The translations under genes and the position numbers were made by a program. Shown piece after piece: positions 28,980 through 39,579 of a stretch of DNA of 64,000 nucleotides. This stretch comes from an uncultured Roseicyclus sp. (GTDB taxonomy: Bacteria > Pseudomonadota > Alphaproteobacteria > Rhodobacterales > Rhodobacteraceae): assembly GCA_947489665.1 (NCBI GenBank), contig CANLEH010000001.1, positions 1,150,501 through 1,214,500 of the forward strand, read 5' to 3'. The notes beneath the pieces were generated by a model that searched no databases, was not told the origin of the DNA, and was given only the letters and a program-made list of their open reading frames with translations. The stretch's first letter is position 1. Each line of letters starts with the position of its first letter.

Positions 28980-31637
28980 TCAGAGCGTTTCAGTCACCCG
29001 ATACCGATTGCCGCCCAATTCCTCCAGCACGCCATCCCGCGTCAGCGTCTCGACTGCGGAAATCGCTTCCTCACGCGAAATCGATCCGTCGGTGGCGATC
29101 CGCACCAGGCGCAGCAGTTGCATGCGCTTGAATTCGACAAGGCCAGCTTCGCGGGACAGGTAGGTTGCACCCATCTCGACAACTTCTTCGATCTCAGTTG
29201 CAGGCGACTCTTCCAGGCGCTGCGCAAAAACGGCGAAATGGTCGACTTCGGCGCCGGCATCCTGTGCCGTGGCTGCATCCGCGTCGGCGGTGTCGCGAAC
29301 TTCGTCGATTTCCTGCGCCAGTTGAGCTTCAAGTGCTGCGATTGGATCGTCGAAATCGGCGTCTTCTTCGATGTCGGTTTGCGCGGCGGCGCTGGGTTTC
29401 GCGGCGGGCATCTCGGGCGCGTCCATTTCGGGAGCGTCCGCAACAGCCTCATCGGCTTCTGCCGCGACCTCTTCGCGGGGCGAACGCCCCAGGCCGGACG
29501 CGATCATCCCGGCACGTTGTGCCAGATTGGCCAGCGAATTTGCCATCTTGCGCGGGGCAGGGCGGGCGGCTTCCACGGCTTCGGCGTCAACCTCTTCGAC
29601 CGCAGTCTCGGCCACAGCGACCTCTTCGTTCAGAACCAAAGGCGTGGCGGCAGGCCCGGTCTCGGGGCGATCCGCAACCTCGGCTTCCGTCGGCGACACA
29701 CGGCGCGGTGCGACCGGTGCAGCGGGTGCTGCCGGCGCGTCATCTTCGATGCGCTGTTCGGACACCAGAACCAGCGGTGCAGGGCGTTCTTCGGCGGCCA
29801 GTTGGCGACGCGAGACGTCAACGCGCACGCGGCGCGGGCGCATTACGCGGGCCAGATCCTCACGATATTCGGCGGCGTCGTCCTCAAGCCCCGTCATATC
29901 GGCAACCGAGGCCCCATCCGCGGCCAGTTGGGTTTCTGCGGCGCGAGCGGCCACGGCTGCTTTCAGATGCTCGATATTGGCGCGACGACGGGTCGTCTCA
30001 ACCGTGGTCAAACGGCCTTCGGTGGCCTCGAACAGGCGATCCATGTCGCCGCCACCATCGCCGTCCGCATCGGCGAAAGCCGTGCGATCAGCGCTTGGGG
30101 GTGTGGGAGAGTCAGGCGTTTCGTCGGCGATTGCTTCGGCGATGTCGTCCGCAACAGTAGCAGGTGCCGCTTCGATGGCCTCGGCAATCTCTTCCGCAGG
30201 TTCTTCAATGGCAGGTGCGGTCACGGCGGCGATGGCGGCCAATGTATCGCTGTCGTCGTCCTCAGTTTCTACGACCTCGTCGATCCCGTCAGCTTCCAGC
30301 GCTTCTGACGCTGCAGCCATGGTGGAGGCGCCGGTTGCGAACGCGGCGGCGAGTGCTGCAACAGCGGCATCGTCATCGGCTTCGATCACAGGCTCGGGCG
30401 CGGCGCCTTCTCCACCGGCGGAGATCAGTTCATCATCAGGTTGCACGGTCGCAGGCGCATCGCCTGTTTCAGCCAATGCGGCGCGACGGATACGGGCCAG
30501 GCGAGCGGCAACGGAGGCGCCATCAAAGGCGGCCTCTTCGTCATTCTCATCAGCAAAAATCGAGTCGATATCGCCGTCATCATCGTCCTCATCGAGATCG
30601 GCCATGATGCTGTCAGCGGTGTCTGCGTCTTCGGCCTCTGCGATATCTTCCGCATCAGTGTCATCTGCAGGCGCGCCTTCGGCGGCCAGAGCGGCGGCGA
30701 CCGCGATCAGCGTATCTGCTCCGGCAACGCCATCTTCTTCGTCGTCGGCGTCGATTTCGTCATCACCTGCGAGGTCGACTGGTGCTGGTTCATCTGCCTC
30801 CGCCTCGGCCTCAGCCTCAGCAAAATCGGCGTCATCGCTCATGGCGGCTGCGATCCCGGCGAGGGTATCGTCATCTGACGCCTCATCGGCCGCTTCTGCA
30901 ACGGACGTGTCCTCGGCGGGCTCCGCAATCTCTTCCGAGATCTCCTCAGACGCGGCTTCGACCTCTTCCACGATCTCGTCTGCGGCCTCACCAGCAGCTT
31001 CTGCTGCGGCATCGGCGGCCTCTTCGCTGGCTTCTGCAACTTCTTCGATTGTCTCGTCCGCGGCTTCGACGGCGTCTTCGATCGGCTCTTCGGCAACTTC
31101 GGCGGCGTCCTCAGCTGCTTCCGCTACGTCGTCGCTTTCCTCGGCGGGCGCGTCCACGGCCTCGGCGTCAGCGGCTTCTGCAACATCCTCTGCTGCGTCG
31201 TCTTCTTCGTCTTCGGCAAGCGCTGCGGCCCCCGTCGCGGCAGCAACCGCTGCCGTCACGGCCACGGCCTCACCGGCCGGCGCTTCGGGGGCGACGCTTT
31301 CAACGGCATCTTCAATCTGCGGGTCACGCGCGAAGGAGCGTTCGGCAGCGCTTTCGAATGCTGGGGTATCTTCGGCAGGCGCACCTTCGGGGCGCATGAT
31401 CAGACCATTTTCAACCATACGCGATTCGACGCGGCGCTGGATGGCCTCTTCCGTGATGCGGTGCAGGGTCTCGGCATCTGGCGTGGGCGGTTCCGCCCCG
31501 AAATAGCGATCCTCTGCGGCGAGGTCGCGGAAATACTCTGCCACGGCCTTCATGGCCTCAAACGGGCGGTCAAAGCCCTCAAGGGTACAAGAAAACGTGC
31601 CGTAAGAGACCGTCAGGATTTTGTTTTCATCACTCAT
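28980..31637 (-). CDS. Large acidic Ala/Glu/Asp-rich protein with ordered N- and C-termini
   Basis: [39 protein letters not shown] at the N-terminus, long low-complexity acidic middle, basic patches, ordered C-terminal helix domain. Confidence 0.75.
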   Translation of the reverse strand: MSDENKILTVSYGTFSCTLEGFDRPFEAMKAVAEYFRDLAAEDRYFGAEPPTPDAETLHRITEEAIQRRVESRMVENGLIMRPEGAPAEDTPAFESAAERSFARDPQIEDAVESVAPEAPAGEAVAVTAAVAAATGAAALAEDEEDDAAEDVAEAADAEAVDAPAEESDDVAEAAEDAAEVAEEPIEDAVEAADETIEEVAEASEEAADAAAEAAGEAADEIVEEVEAASEEISEEIAEPAEDTSVAEAADEASDDDTLAGIAAAMSDDADFAEAEAEAEADEPAPVDLAGDDEIDADDEEDGVAGADTLIAVAAALAAEGAPADDTDAEDIAEAEDADTADSIMADLDEDDDDGDIDSIFADENDEEAAFDGASVAARLARIRRAALAETGDAPATVQPDDELISAGGEGAAPEPVIEADDDAAVAALAAAFATGASTMAAASEALEADGIDEVVETEDDDSDTLAAIAAVTAPAIEEPAEEIAEAIEAAPATVADDIAEAIADETPDSPTPPSADRTAFADADGDGGGDMDRLFEATEGRLTTVETTRRRANIEHLKAAVAARAAETQLAADGASVADMTGLEDDAAEYREDLARVMRPRRVRVDVSRRQLAAEERPAPLVLVSEQRIEDDAPAAPAAPVAPRRVSPTEAEVADRPETGPAATPLVLNEEVAVAETAVEEVDAEAVEAARPAPRKMANSLANLAQRAGMIASGLGRSPREEVAAEADEAVADAPEMDAPEMPAAKPSAAAQTDIEEDADFDDPIAALEAQLAQEIDEVRDTADADAATAQDAGAEVDHFAVFAQRLEESPATEIEEVVEMGATYLSREAGLVEFKRMQLLRLVRIATDGSISREEAISAVETLTRDGVLEELGGNRYRVTETL

Positions 31638-31814
31638 TGCTCTGCCACTCTGCTCGTCCGGGCCACCCTGTTCACCAGAATTCACCGGAATTTATCATCC
31701 TCGCAAAAGGTGTAACAAACTGTTTCCAGTAAAAAGCGACGCGAATTGGACCTTTTGGTGATCAATGACCCAGACCATGGCAACAATGTGGACAATGAAC
31801 AGGAGGGGTGCCGA

Positions 31815-32492
31815 TTGTCCTTGAATTTCAACGCTCCTGTTGTGCTTGTGGGGGGCGGTTTGGTGGGCGATGCCGCCTTTGAATTGTCAAAAATGCACGC
31901 AAATTTTTTTGTTGGCGTTGATGGGGGCGGGGACGAGATCTTGCGCCGCGGGGCGGTTCCTGAGGCCGTGATCGGCGATTTGGATTCGTTTTCGGACGCG
32001 GGGCGTGCAGCGATTCCCCCCGCGAAGCTGATCCACGTGGCCGAGCAGGACAGTACGGATTTCGAGAAAGCCCTGTCACGGCTAGCAGCGCCACTGATCC
32101 TTGCGATTGGCTTTACGGGCGCCCGTCTGGATCACGAATTGGCCGCCATGCACGTGCTTGTCCGCTATCCGCGGCAGCCCGTCCTTTTGATCGGGCAAGA
32201 GGATGTGGTTGTGCACTTGCCTGCGCGGATTGCGTTGGATGTTCCGCCCGGAACGCGAGTGTCGCTGTTTCCCATGGACGGTGTGACCGTGGGCTTGCAC
32301 GGGGTGGAGTGGGCCTTTGACGCGCTCGATCTGCACCCGGCGCGCAAGATCGGAACCTCGAACCGGGCCGGTGACGGTCCGGTTGTGCTTAAGTCAGACC
32401 GCCCGGGCTGCCTGCTGCTGCTGCCGGTGGAAATGCTGGAGCAGGTGATCGCGGCCTTGGCTGCGGCGGATTTCCACTCGCCCCACGCGTGA
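31815..32492 (+). CDS. Thiamine diphosphokinase (ThiN-like), TTG start inferred
   Basis: GVDGGGDEILRRGAVPEAVIGDLDSFSDAGRAAIP...EQDSTDFEKAL...GFTGARLDHELAAMHVL; AGGAGGGG SD at about 31801. Confidence 0.85.
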   Translation: MSLNFNAPVVLVGGGLVGDAAFELSKMHANFFVGVDGGGDEILRRGAVPEAVIGDLDSFSDAGRAAIPPAKLIHVAEQDSTDFEKALSRLAAPLILAIGFTGARLDHELAAMHVLVRYPRQPVLLIGQEDVVVHLPARIALDVPPGTRVSLFPMDGVTVGLHGVEWAFDALDLHPARKIGTSNRAGDGPVVLKSDRPGCLLLLPVEMLEQVIAALAAADFHSPHA

Positions 32493-32542
32493 GCAACCGC
32501 TATGGGTGTCACGTAGCTGCCACAAAAGAATGAGATGCGCCC

Positions 32543-33331
32543 ATGACGGCCGAGCTTTCCCCCATCGACAAAGCCAAATACGTGGCCGCCCGCCGGGCGG
32601 TGGAATTTGTGGAAGACGGGATGCGCGTGGGGCTTGGAACCGGCTCCACCGCCGCGTGGATGGTGCGCTGCCTGGGGGAGCTTGTCCGCGAAGAGGGGAT
32701 GCAGATTACCGGCGTAGCGACCTCGACCCGTACAGCGGATCTGGCGCGCGAAGTGGGCGTGACAATCAAGACGCTGGATGAGGTGCGCTGGCTGGATCTG
32801 ACGATTGACGGGGCCGATGAATACGACCCGAACCTGAACCTGATCAAAGGTGGCGGCGGGGCGCTGTTGCACGAGAAGATCGTTGCAACGGCGAGCGATC
32901 AGATGGTGGTGATCGCGGATCTGACCAAGCAGGTAGATACTTTGGGGGCCTTCCCTTTGCCCGTCGAGATCATTCCGTTCGGATGGCAAACCACGAAGGC
33001 GCTGATCGAAGAGATGCTGTCGAACGTGGATGTTCTGGGGCGCTCGGCGTCCCTGCGGTTGAGCGGGACGGAGCCATTCAAGACCGATGAGGGCAACTAT
33101 ATCCTCGACCTGCATCTGCGCCGGATCGCACAACCGGCGCAGGTGAGCCTGGTGCTGAACCAGATCCCCGGCGTAGTGGAGAATGGTCTGTTCCTCGACA
33201 TTTGCGATGTTCTGGTGATCGGCAATGCCGACGGAACGGTTGAAGTGCGGGACATCAACAACGGCACGGTCGAGCATGAGCGTGTGGATGTGTCGGATAC
33301 CGAAAATCTGTTTGACGAAGTGCGCGACTAA
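32543..33331 (+). CDS. rpiA: Ribose-5-phosphate isomerase A
   Basis: VGLGTGSTAAWMVRCL..., DLTIDGADEYDPNLNLIKGGGGALLHEKI. Confidence 0.96.
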   Translation: MTAELSPIDKAKYVAARRAVEFVEDGMRVGLGTGSTAAWMVRCLGELVREEGMQITGVATSTRTADLAREVGVTIKTLDEVRWLDLTIDGADEYDPNLNLIKGGGGALLHEKIVATASDQMVVIADLTKQVDTLGAFPLPVEIIPFGWQTTKALIEEMLSNVDVLGRSASLRLSGTEPFKTDEGNYILDLHLRRIAQPAQVSLVLNQIPGVVENGLFLDICDVLVIGNADGTVEVRDINNGTVEHERVDVSDTENLFDEVRD

Positions 33332-33354
33332 GGCGCGTATCAGGACTTTAATCT

Positions 33355-33515
33355 AAAGGAGCGGCTGCGCCGCACGCCTTTCTTCTCGTTGCGCGGACTT
33401 GCGCCGCGCGGCCTCGGGAGTGCGGGCGTCGCCCGCTTGGGGGCTCTGCCCCCTTACGCGCCTTTCCCATGGGGAAAAACGCTGACCCCCGAGGTACTTT
33501 TGAAACAAGGAAGAT
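33355..33515. repeat. Serial hairpin cluster with Rhodobacteraceae-type dispersed tail
   Basis: GCGGCTGCGCCGC, GCGCGGacttgCGCCGCGC, GCGGGCGTCGCCCGC, GGGGGCTCTGCCCCC, then ACCCCCGAGGTACTTTTGAAACAAGGAAGA. Confidence 0.6.
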
Positions 33516-33927
33516 GTGCGCGCACGCCTGCGAAGGCGGCCGACAGGCCGGAGCAGGGCGTGACCGGGGCGGTTGGTCTGCGCGGTGGCTCGGGTTCGGA
33601 TTCGTTCAATTGGCGTAAGGCCAAAGAAAGCGGCGCCGCTGGAATGCGGTCACGCGCTCTGCCGGGTGTCAGCCGACAGATCGGAAAAGACGCGCAGGTC
33701 CGATGCCGGACACCCTGCACCCGATGTGCCGATGGGACGGCATGGGTGGTCTGGGGGCCTCCGGCGCATGACCGACAGCCTTGGGTCGATGATCATCAGC
33801 GCGCAGTATAGGGTGACTGCAGAGGTGTTGCGCATTTTGGCACAGGTGCGTGCGGTGGCCCCTCTGGCGTTAAGGCATTGTTCATGGAATAGACCGTTAC
33901 GCCCCGTTACTGCGCAGGAGAAACGCG

Positions 33928-35382
33928 ATGTCCGACTTCGATTATGACCTCTTCGTCATTGGTGGAGGCTCGGGCGGTGTGCGCGCCGCGCGAGTTGCGG
34001 CGGCGGGCGGCGCGAAGGTTGCGCTGGCGGAAGACAATCGGATGGGTGGCACGTGCGTGATCCGGGGCTGTGTGCCGAAAAAGCTGATGGTTTTCGCCTC
34101 TGGCTATCGTGAAGGCTTTTCCGAGGCGCGCGCCTATGGCTGGGATGTGAAGGATGGGGATTTTCAGTGGCCTGTCTTCCGCGATCATCTGAATAACGAA
34201 TTGGATCGTCTGGAAGGTGTCTATCGCAAGCTGCTCGACGGCTCGGGCGTGGAGATTTTTGACGCGCGTGCCAAGCTGGCCGATGCGCATACCGTTGAGG
34301 TGGGTGGTGAGACCAAGACTGCCAAGCACATTCTGGTGGCCACTGGCGGGCATCCAGTGCGGCCCGACATGGCCAATGCGCATCTGGGTATTGTGTCGGA
34401 CGATATCTTCAATCTCGACGCTTTGCCGAAGCGGCTGCTGATCGTTGGCGGCGGCTATATTGCCTGCGAGTTCGCGTGCATCATGGCCGGTCTCGGTGTT
34501 GAGGTGACGCAATATTATCGCGGCGCTCAGATCCTGCGTGGCTTTGATGATGAGGCACGTGGGCTGATCGCGGAGATGATGCGCGAGCAGGGGATCAACC
34601 TGCATCTGGGCACCAATATCGTAGAGATGGGGGCGGCAGATGCGGATCACACAGCCTCTTGGACCGGCACCGATAGCGACGCGGCCATGGGGGCTTCAGC
34701 CCGGTCGGCTGGCGATCTTGTGCCGGAAGGCGGAAAAGGCCGCCCGATCTGGGTGAAGTCCACAAACGGGCAGGAAGGCGTCTTCGATCAGGTTCTGTTT
34801 GCCACGGGTCGCAGCCCGAACACGCGCGACATGGGGTTGGAGGAAATCGGCGTCGAAATCGGCCGCCGTGGCGAGATCGTCGTCGACGAATACAGCCAGA
34901 CCGCCGTGCCCTCGGTCTATGCGATTGGGGATGTGACCAACCGTGTGAACCTGACGCCGGTGGCGATCCGCGAAGGCATGGCTTTCGTTGAAACGGTCTT
35001 CAACGGCAACCCGACGCCTGTGGATCACGATCTGATCCCCTCGGCCGTGTTCACCACGCCGGAATATGGAACAGTCGGTCTGACCGAAGAGGCCGCCCGC
35101 GAGCAAGAAGAGGTGGAGATCTACTGCACCTCGTTCCGGCCCATGCAAACCGCCTTTGCCGGCAAGCCCTGGCGCGTCTTGATGAAACTTGTCGTCTCAA
35201 AGGCCAGTCGCAAGGTGCTTGGCTGCCATATCGTGGCCCCCGGCGCGGGTGAGATGATCCAGCTGGCCGGAATCGCGGTGAAAATGGGTGCAACCAAGGA
35301 AGATTTCGACCGAACGGTTGCAGTCCACCCCACGATGTCGGAAGAGATCGTGACAATGCGTGAACCCATGAGGACAGCGTGA
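33928..35382 (+). CDS. gor: Glutathione-disulfide reductase
   Basis: GGTCVIRGCVPKKLMVFAS redox motif, FAD/NAD binding domains. Confidence 0.93.
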   Translation: MSDFDYDLFVIGGGSGGVRAARVAAAGGAKVALAEDNRMGGTCVIRGCVPKKLMVFASGYREGFSEARAYGWDVKDGDFQWPVFRDHLNNELDRLEGVYRKLLDGSGVEIFDARAKLADAHTVEVGGETKTAKHILVATGGHPVRPDMANAHLGIVSDDIFNLDALPKRLLIVGGGYIACEFACIMAGLGVEVTQYYRGAQILRGFDDEARGLIAEMMREQGINLHLGTNIVEMGAADADHTASWTGTDSDAAMGASARSAGDLVPEGGKGRPIWVKSTNGQEGVFDQVLFATGRSPNTRDMGLEEIGVEIGRRGEIVVDEYSQTAVPSVYAIGDVTNRVNLTPVAIREGMAFVETVFNGNPTPVDHDLIPSAVFTTPEYGTVGLTEEAAREQEEVEIYCTSFRPMQTAFAGKPWRVLMKLVVSKASRKVLGCHIVAPGAGEMIQLAGIAVKMGATKEDFDRTVAVHPTMSEEIVTMREPMRTA

Positions 35383-35485
35383 GGCCGCTTTTTCGCGGCG
35401 AAAGCGCACATCCACGGGTGCAAAGCGGATTTTCAGCCCCATATAGGGCATCAACAGATGACGCATCCAAGAGGTGAGACGACAG

Positions 35486-36658
35486 ATGGCGGGTAACAGT
35501 GGCGGACCCTGGGGCGGCGGTGGCGGTGGCAATCGCGGAAACCAAGGCAGCAACGGCAGCGGCAATGATGGACGGCGCCCTTCGGGGCCCGGACGTGAGG
35601 GTGGCGGCCAGAACATCCCCGAAATCGACGACATCGTCCGCAAGGGCCAGGAACAGCTGCGCGTCCTGATGGGCGGTCGCGGCGGTGGCACCGGCGGCGG
35701 ACAGGGCGGCGGCGAAAGCCCGATCAGCCCGCGCACCATGTGGATTGGCGGGATCGCGGCGGCCGCTGCTGCCTACCTCTTTGCCTCGTTCTACACGGTG
35801 CAGCCGGGTGAGCAGGGTGTTGAGTTGTTCCTTGGCTCCGAATACCGCATTACCGACGATGGGCCGCACTTTGCATGGTGGCCGGTGGTCACGGCGGAGG
35901 TCATTGCGACCGATCAGGAACGGACAGAGACCATTGGCAACAACCGTGCCGGTGCCTCGGACCGAGGGCTGATGCTGACGACCGACGAGAATATCGTCGA
36001 CATCGATTTCGACGTGGTCTGGAACATCTCCAACCCCGCCGATTTCCTGTTCAACCTACGGGACCCCGAAGCCACCATTCGTGCGGTCGCGGAATCGGCC
36101 ATGCGTGAGATCATCGCGCAGTCCGAACTGGCGCCGATCCTGAACCGCGACCGTCAGTTGATTGCCGACCAGGCAGAAGTGCTGATCCAACAAACGCTTG
36201 ATGTCTACGAATCCGGCATCAACGTTCTGCGTGTGAACCTTGACCGTGCCGACCCGCCGCAAGACGTGATCGAGGCCTTCCTCGACGTTCAGGCCGCCGA
36301 ACAGGAACGCGACCGTCTGGAACGGACGGCGGACGCCTATTCGAACCGGGTGACGGCAGGCGCGCGTGGTGAAGCCGCGCAGATCCTCGAAGAGGCCGAG
36401 GGCTACCGCGCCCGTGTGGTGAATGAGGCGCTTGGTGAAGCCAGCCGCTTCCTCGCCGTTCTGGAAGAATATGAGGCCGCGCCGGACGTGACCCGCCGCC
36501 GCCTGTATCTTGAGACGCTGGAGCGCGTTCTGGGTGAGACCGATCTGGTCATCATCGACGGTGACACTGGTGGTGGACAGGGCGTTGTGCCGTACCTGCC
36601 GTTGAACGAACTGCGCCGCCCCTCTGGCAATGCAACCACGACCGGGAGCTCGAACTAA
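35486..36658 (+). CDS. hflK: FtsH protease modulator HflK
   Basis: Gly-rich N-terminus, TM, SPFH domain; followed by hflC. Confidence 0.93.
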   Translation: MAGNSGGPWGGGGGGNRGNQGSNGSGNDGRRPSGPGREGGGQNIPEIDDIVRKGQEQLRVLMGGRGGGTGGGQGGGESPISPRTMWIGGIAAAAAAYLFASFYTVQPGEQGVELFLGSEYRITDDGPHFAWWPVVTAEVIATDQERTETIGNNRAGASDRGLMLTTDENIVDIDFDVVWNISNPADFLFNLRDPEATIRAVAESAMREIIAQSELAPILNRDRQLIADQAEVLIQQTLDVYESGINVLRVNLDRADPPQDVIEAFLDVQAAEQERDRLERTADAYSNRVTAGARGEAAQILEEAEGYRARVVNEALGEASRFLAVLEEYEAAPDVTRRRLYLETLERVLGETDLVIIDGDTGGGQGVVPYLPLNELRRPSGNATTTGSSN

Positions 36659-36659
36659 C

Positions 36660-37559
36660 ATGTCTCGGATTACATACCTTATCCCCGTCATCGTTCTGGG
36701 TATCGTTGTCATCTCGTCCTCGATCTTCGTGGTCGATGAACGCCAGCGCGCCCTTGTCCTTCAGTTCGGTCAGATCCGTCAGGTGATCGATGAACCCGGC
36801 CTGAATTTCAAAATCCCGTTCATCCAGAATGTGGAATATTTTGAAGACCGGATCCTGTCGCTCGATACCGAGCCCACGCAGGTGACGCCGTCCGATGATC
36901 GCCGCCTCGTGGTCAGCGCCTTCGCGCGCTACCGGATCGACGATGTGGAAGAGTTTGTGCAGGCCGTGCCGGGTGGTGTGCGTCAGGCCGAGGACCTGCT
37001 CGACGGTATTCTGCGCGCGCAGATCCGTTCGGTTCTGGGTGCGGATGGCGTGACGTCGAACACCATCCTGTCGGAAGATCGCGCAGGCCTGATGCGTCAG
37101 ATCACGACCCAAGCGCGGGTCGACGCGGACGGCTTCGGGATCACGGTGCTGGACGTGCGTCTGCAACAGACCGACCTGCCGGAACAAAACCTCGACGCAA
37201 CGTTCGCCCGGATGAGGGCCGAACGTGAACGCGAAGCCGCAGACGAGATCGCGCGCGGTGAAGAAGCGGCACAGCGGATCCGCGCCCAGGCTGACCGTAC
37301 CGTGGTGGAGCTTGTGTCGGAAGCCAACCGCGAGGCCGAGATCACCCGAGGTGAGGCCGATGCCGAACGCACGCGCATCTTCGCCGAAGCCTTCGGGCAG
37401 GACGCGGAGTTCTACGATTTCACCCGTTCACTGGCGGCCTACGAGACGGCCCTGCGGGAGAATTCGACCTTCGTGATCAGCCCGGACAGCGAGTTCTTCG
37501 AATATTTCGATGGCTCCGCTTTGGGCGGCGGTAACTCGCTGGCGGCACCGTCCGAGTAA
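36660..37559 (+). CDS. hflC: FtsH protease modulator HflC
   Basis: SSSIFVVDERQRALVLQFGQIRQVIDEPGLNFKIPFIQ. Confidence 0.94.
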   Translation: MSRITYLIPVIVLGIVVISSSIFVVDERQRALVLQFGQIRQVIDEPGLNFKIPFIQNVEYFEDRILSLDTEPTQVTPSDDRRLVVSAFARYRIDDVEEFVQAVPGGVRQAEDLLDGILRAQIRSVLGADGVTSNTILSEDRAGLMRQITTQARVDADGFGITVLDVRLQQTDLPEQNLDATFARMRAEREREAADEIARGEEAAQRIRAQADRTVVELVSEANREAEITRGEADAERTRIFAEAFGQDAEFYDFTRSLAAYETALRENSTFVISPDSEFFEYFDGSALGGGNSLAAPSE

Positions 37560-37566
37560 TCCGCCC

Positions 37567-37761
37567 ATGTGGATCGCCATTGTGATGGGCCTTGGTATGG
37601 TCCTTGTGATTGAGGGGCTGGTGTTCGCACTGGCCCCTTCGCGTATGGAAGACCTGCTCAAAGCGCTGACTGCGATCCCGCCCGAGACGCGCCGTCTGAT
37701 CGGGTTTGGCGCCGTGGCCGTCGGCGCTGTGCTGACCTCTTGGGGGATCAGCCTGCTCTAG
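37567..37761 (+). CDS. DUF2065 family protein
   Basis: MWIAIVMGLGMVLVIEGLVFALAPSRMEDLLKAL between hflC and degP. Confidence 0.85.
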   Translation: MWIAIVMGLGMVLVIEGLVFALAPSRMEDLLKALTAIPPETRRLIGFGAVAVGAVLTSWGISLL

Positions 37762-37892
37762 CGCGCATTCTACCCGCCTGATGCGATTTGCAATTGGTTT
37801 GAAGCGTTCCCCGTGCCACTCTGAATGCAAGATGGGCGGTGCATTCTCACGCCTATGTGACGGATTGCGCGCAATGGGTTGGGTTTCCCGAA

Positions 37893-37922
37893 CTTGATCT
37901 GCGCGGAATTCGCCCAAATATC
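37893..37922 (+). promoter_or_regulatory. Possible RpoH-like promoter upstream of degP
   Basis: CTTGATCT...CGCCCAAATAT resembles the alphaproteobacterial heat-shock consensus; visual match only. Confidence 0.25.
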
Positions 37923-37975
37923 CTTGCCAGGGACAGGTCCGCCTGTCCGACGGTATTTCAGGAGGCTTAGCAGTC

Positions 37976-39511
37976 GTGACGATCCCCCAAAGACCCCCTC
38001 AGTTCGAAGACAGGCAACCACGTGTGGTTGCACAATCCCAAAGCCGCAGCATGGACATGCGCCTTGTGCTTGGCGCGTTTTTGGCGGCGCTCACGGCCTT
38101 GGCGGTTGCGCTTTCGGCCATGCCTGCCCGCGCGCAGTCGGGCGCATTGCCGAACTTTGCCGATCTGGTGGATCAGGTGGGCGACTCGGTGGTCAACATC
38201 ACGACCTCATCGGTTGTGGCTGGCCGTGCCGGTGGCGCGCAGCCACAGGTGCCCGATGGATCGCCGCTTGAGGATTTCTTCAACGACTTCCTCGATCGCC
38301 AGGGTCCAGACGGTGCGCCCCGGCGCAGCCAAGCGCTGGGGTCGGGCTTTGTGATCTCCGAGGATGGCTATCTGGTCACGAACAACCACGTGATTGAAGG
38401 CGCGGACGAGATCATGATCGAATTCCGCAACGGGACGGAGCTTCCGGCGGAGCTGATCGGCACAGACCCCACCACCGACATTGCGCTACTGAAGGTCGAA
38501 AGCGACGTACCGCTGCCGTTCGTTGAATTCGGCGTCTCGGCCGACCATCGTGTTGGCGAATGGGTGATGGTTATGGGCAACCCGCTGGGGCAGGGCTTTT
38601 CCGTCTCCGTTGGTGTGATCTCGGCCTTCGGGCGCTCCCTTCAAGGTAGCTACGATGATTTCATTCAGACCGATGCCGCCATCAACCAAGGCAATTCGGG
38701 CGGTCCGCTGTTCAACCTTGAAGGCGAAGTGATTGGAGTGAACACCGCGATCCTGTCGCCCACGGGCGGCTCCATCGGGATTGGTTTTGCAATGTCCTCA
38801 GACGTTGTCACGAACGTCGTCGCGCAGCTGCGCGAATTCGGCGAAACCCGCCGCGGCTGGCTGGGTGTGCGCATTCAGGACGTGGATGCCAGCATGGCGG
38901 AGGCCATGGGCCTGGAAGAGGCGCGCGGCGCCATGGTCACGGACGTTCCCACCGGCCCGGCGCTGGATGGCGGCGTTGAGGTTGGCGACGTGATCCTGTC
39001 CTTCGACGGGCAAGAGATCGAGGATACGCGGGAACTGGTCCGCATTGTCGGTGAATCAAACGTTGGCGAAACGGTCCGGGTTCTGGTGTTCCGCGATGGC
39101 GCAACAGAAACCCTGCGCGTGACCCTTGGCCGCCGCGAGACGGCAGAAGGCGTGGGCGGCGCGACCGCACCAAATGGCAATGAGCCGACACCTGATGTGG
39201 CCCCGACGAGTGAGATCCTCGGCATGACACTGGCCCCACTGACGGATGAGATGCGTCAGGAACTGGGCGCGCAGAACGTCACCGGCGGATTGGTGATCCA
39301 GCAGCTTGATCCAGTCTCGGACGCGGCAGAGATGGGCCTGCGTGTGGGTGACATCATCACGGAAGTCACGCAGCAGCCGGTCACAACGGTCGAAGATTTC
39401 CAGACGCTTCTGCAATCGGCCCGCGATGCGGGGCAGCAGTCGATCCTTTTGCTGATCCGCCGTGATGGCAATCCGCGCTTCATGGCGCTTGCGATTGACG
39501 ACGGGAACTGA
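37976..39511 (+). CDS. degP: Do/DegP-family periplasmic serine endoprotease
   Basis: TNNHVIEGADEI, DIALLKV, QTDAAINQGNSGGPLFN, two PDZ domains. Confidence 0.95.
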   Translation: MTIPQRPPQFEDRQPRVVAQSQSRSMDMRLVLGAFLAALTALAVALSAMPARAQSGALPNFADLVDQVGDSVVNITTSSVVAGRAGGAQPQVPDGSPLEDFFNDFLDRQGPDGAPRRSQALGSGFVISEDGYLVTNNHVIEGADEIMIEFRNGTELPAELIGTDPTTDIALLKVESDVPLPFVEFGVSADHRVGEWVMVMGNPLGQGFSVSVGVISAFGRSLQGSYDDFIQTDAAINQGNSGGPLFNLEGEVIGVNTAILSPTGGSIGIGFAMSSDVVTNVVAQLREFGETRRGWLGVRIQDVDASMAEAMGLEEARGAMVTDVPTGPALDGGVEVGDVILSFDGQEIEDTRELVRIVGESNVGETVRVLVFRDGATETLRVTLGRRETAEGVGGATAPNGNEPTPDVAPTSEILGMTLAPLTDEMRQELGAQNVTGGLVIQQLDPVSDAAEMGLRVGDIITEVTQQPVTTVEDFQTLLQSARDAGQQSILLLIRRDGNPRFMALAIDDGN

Positions 39512-39537
39512 CGGCCTGCAACGGCTTGCCTGATCTC

Positions 39538-39566
39538 AACCCCCGGCGCGAGTGTCGGGGGTTTTT
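39538..39566 (+). terminator. Rho-independent terminator after degP
   Basis: AACCCCCG-gcgcgagtgt-CGGGGGTTTTT. Confidence 0.85.
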
Positions 39567-39579
39567 CATTGGGCGTGAG

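Noticed and set aside
29371-31506. 711-aa Ser/Ala-rich plus-strand ORF, plus other long frames here
   Set aside because: Arises from antisense reading of the repetitive acidic gene; no RBS or family motif.
33454-33720. 88-aa minus-strand ORF ending FKSTSGVSVFPHGKGA
   Set aside because: Reads through the hairpin/dispersed-repeat region, so it is probably a spurious translation of a non-coding repeat.
35383-35400. Possible CCGC-TTTTT-GCGG hairpin after gor
   Set aside because: Stem is too short and lacks a 3' T-tract; not supported as a terminator.
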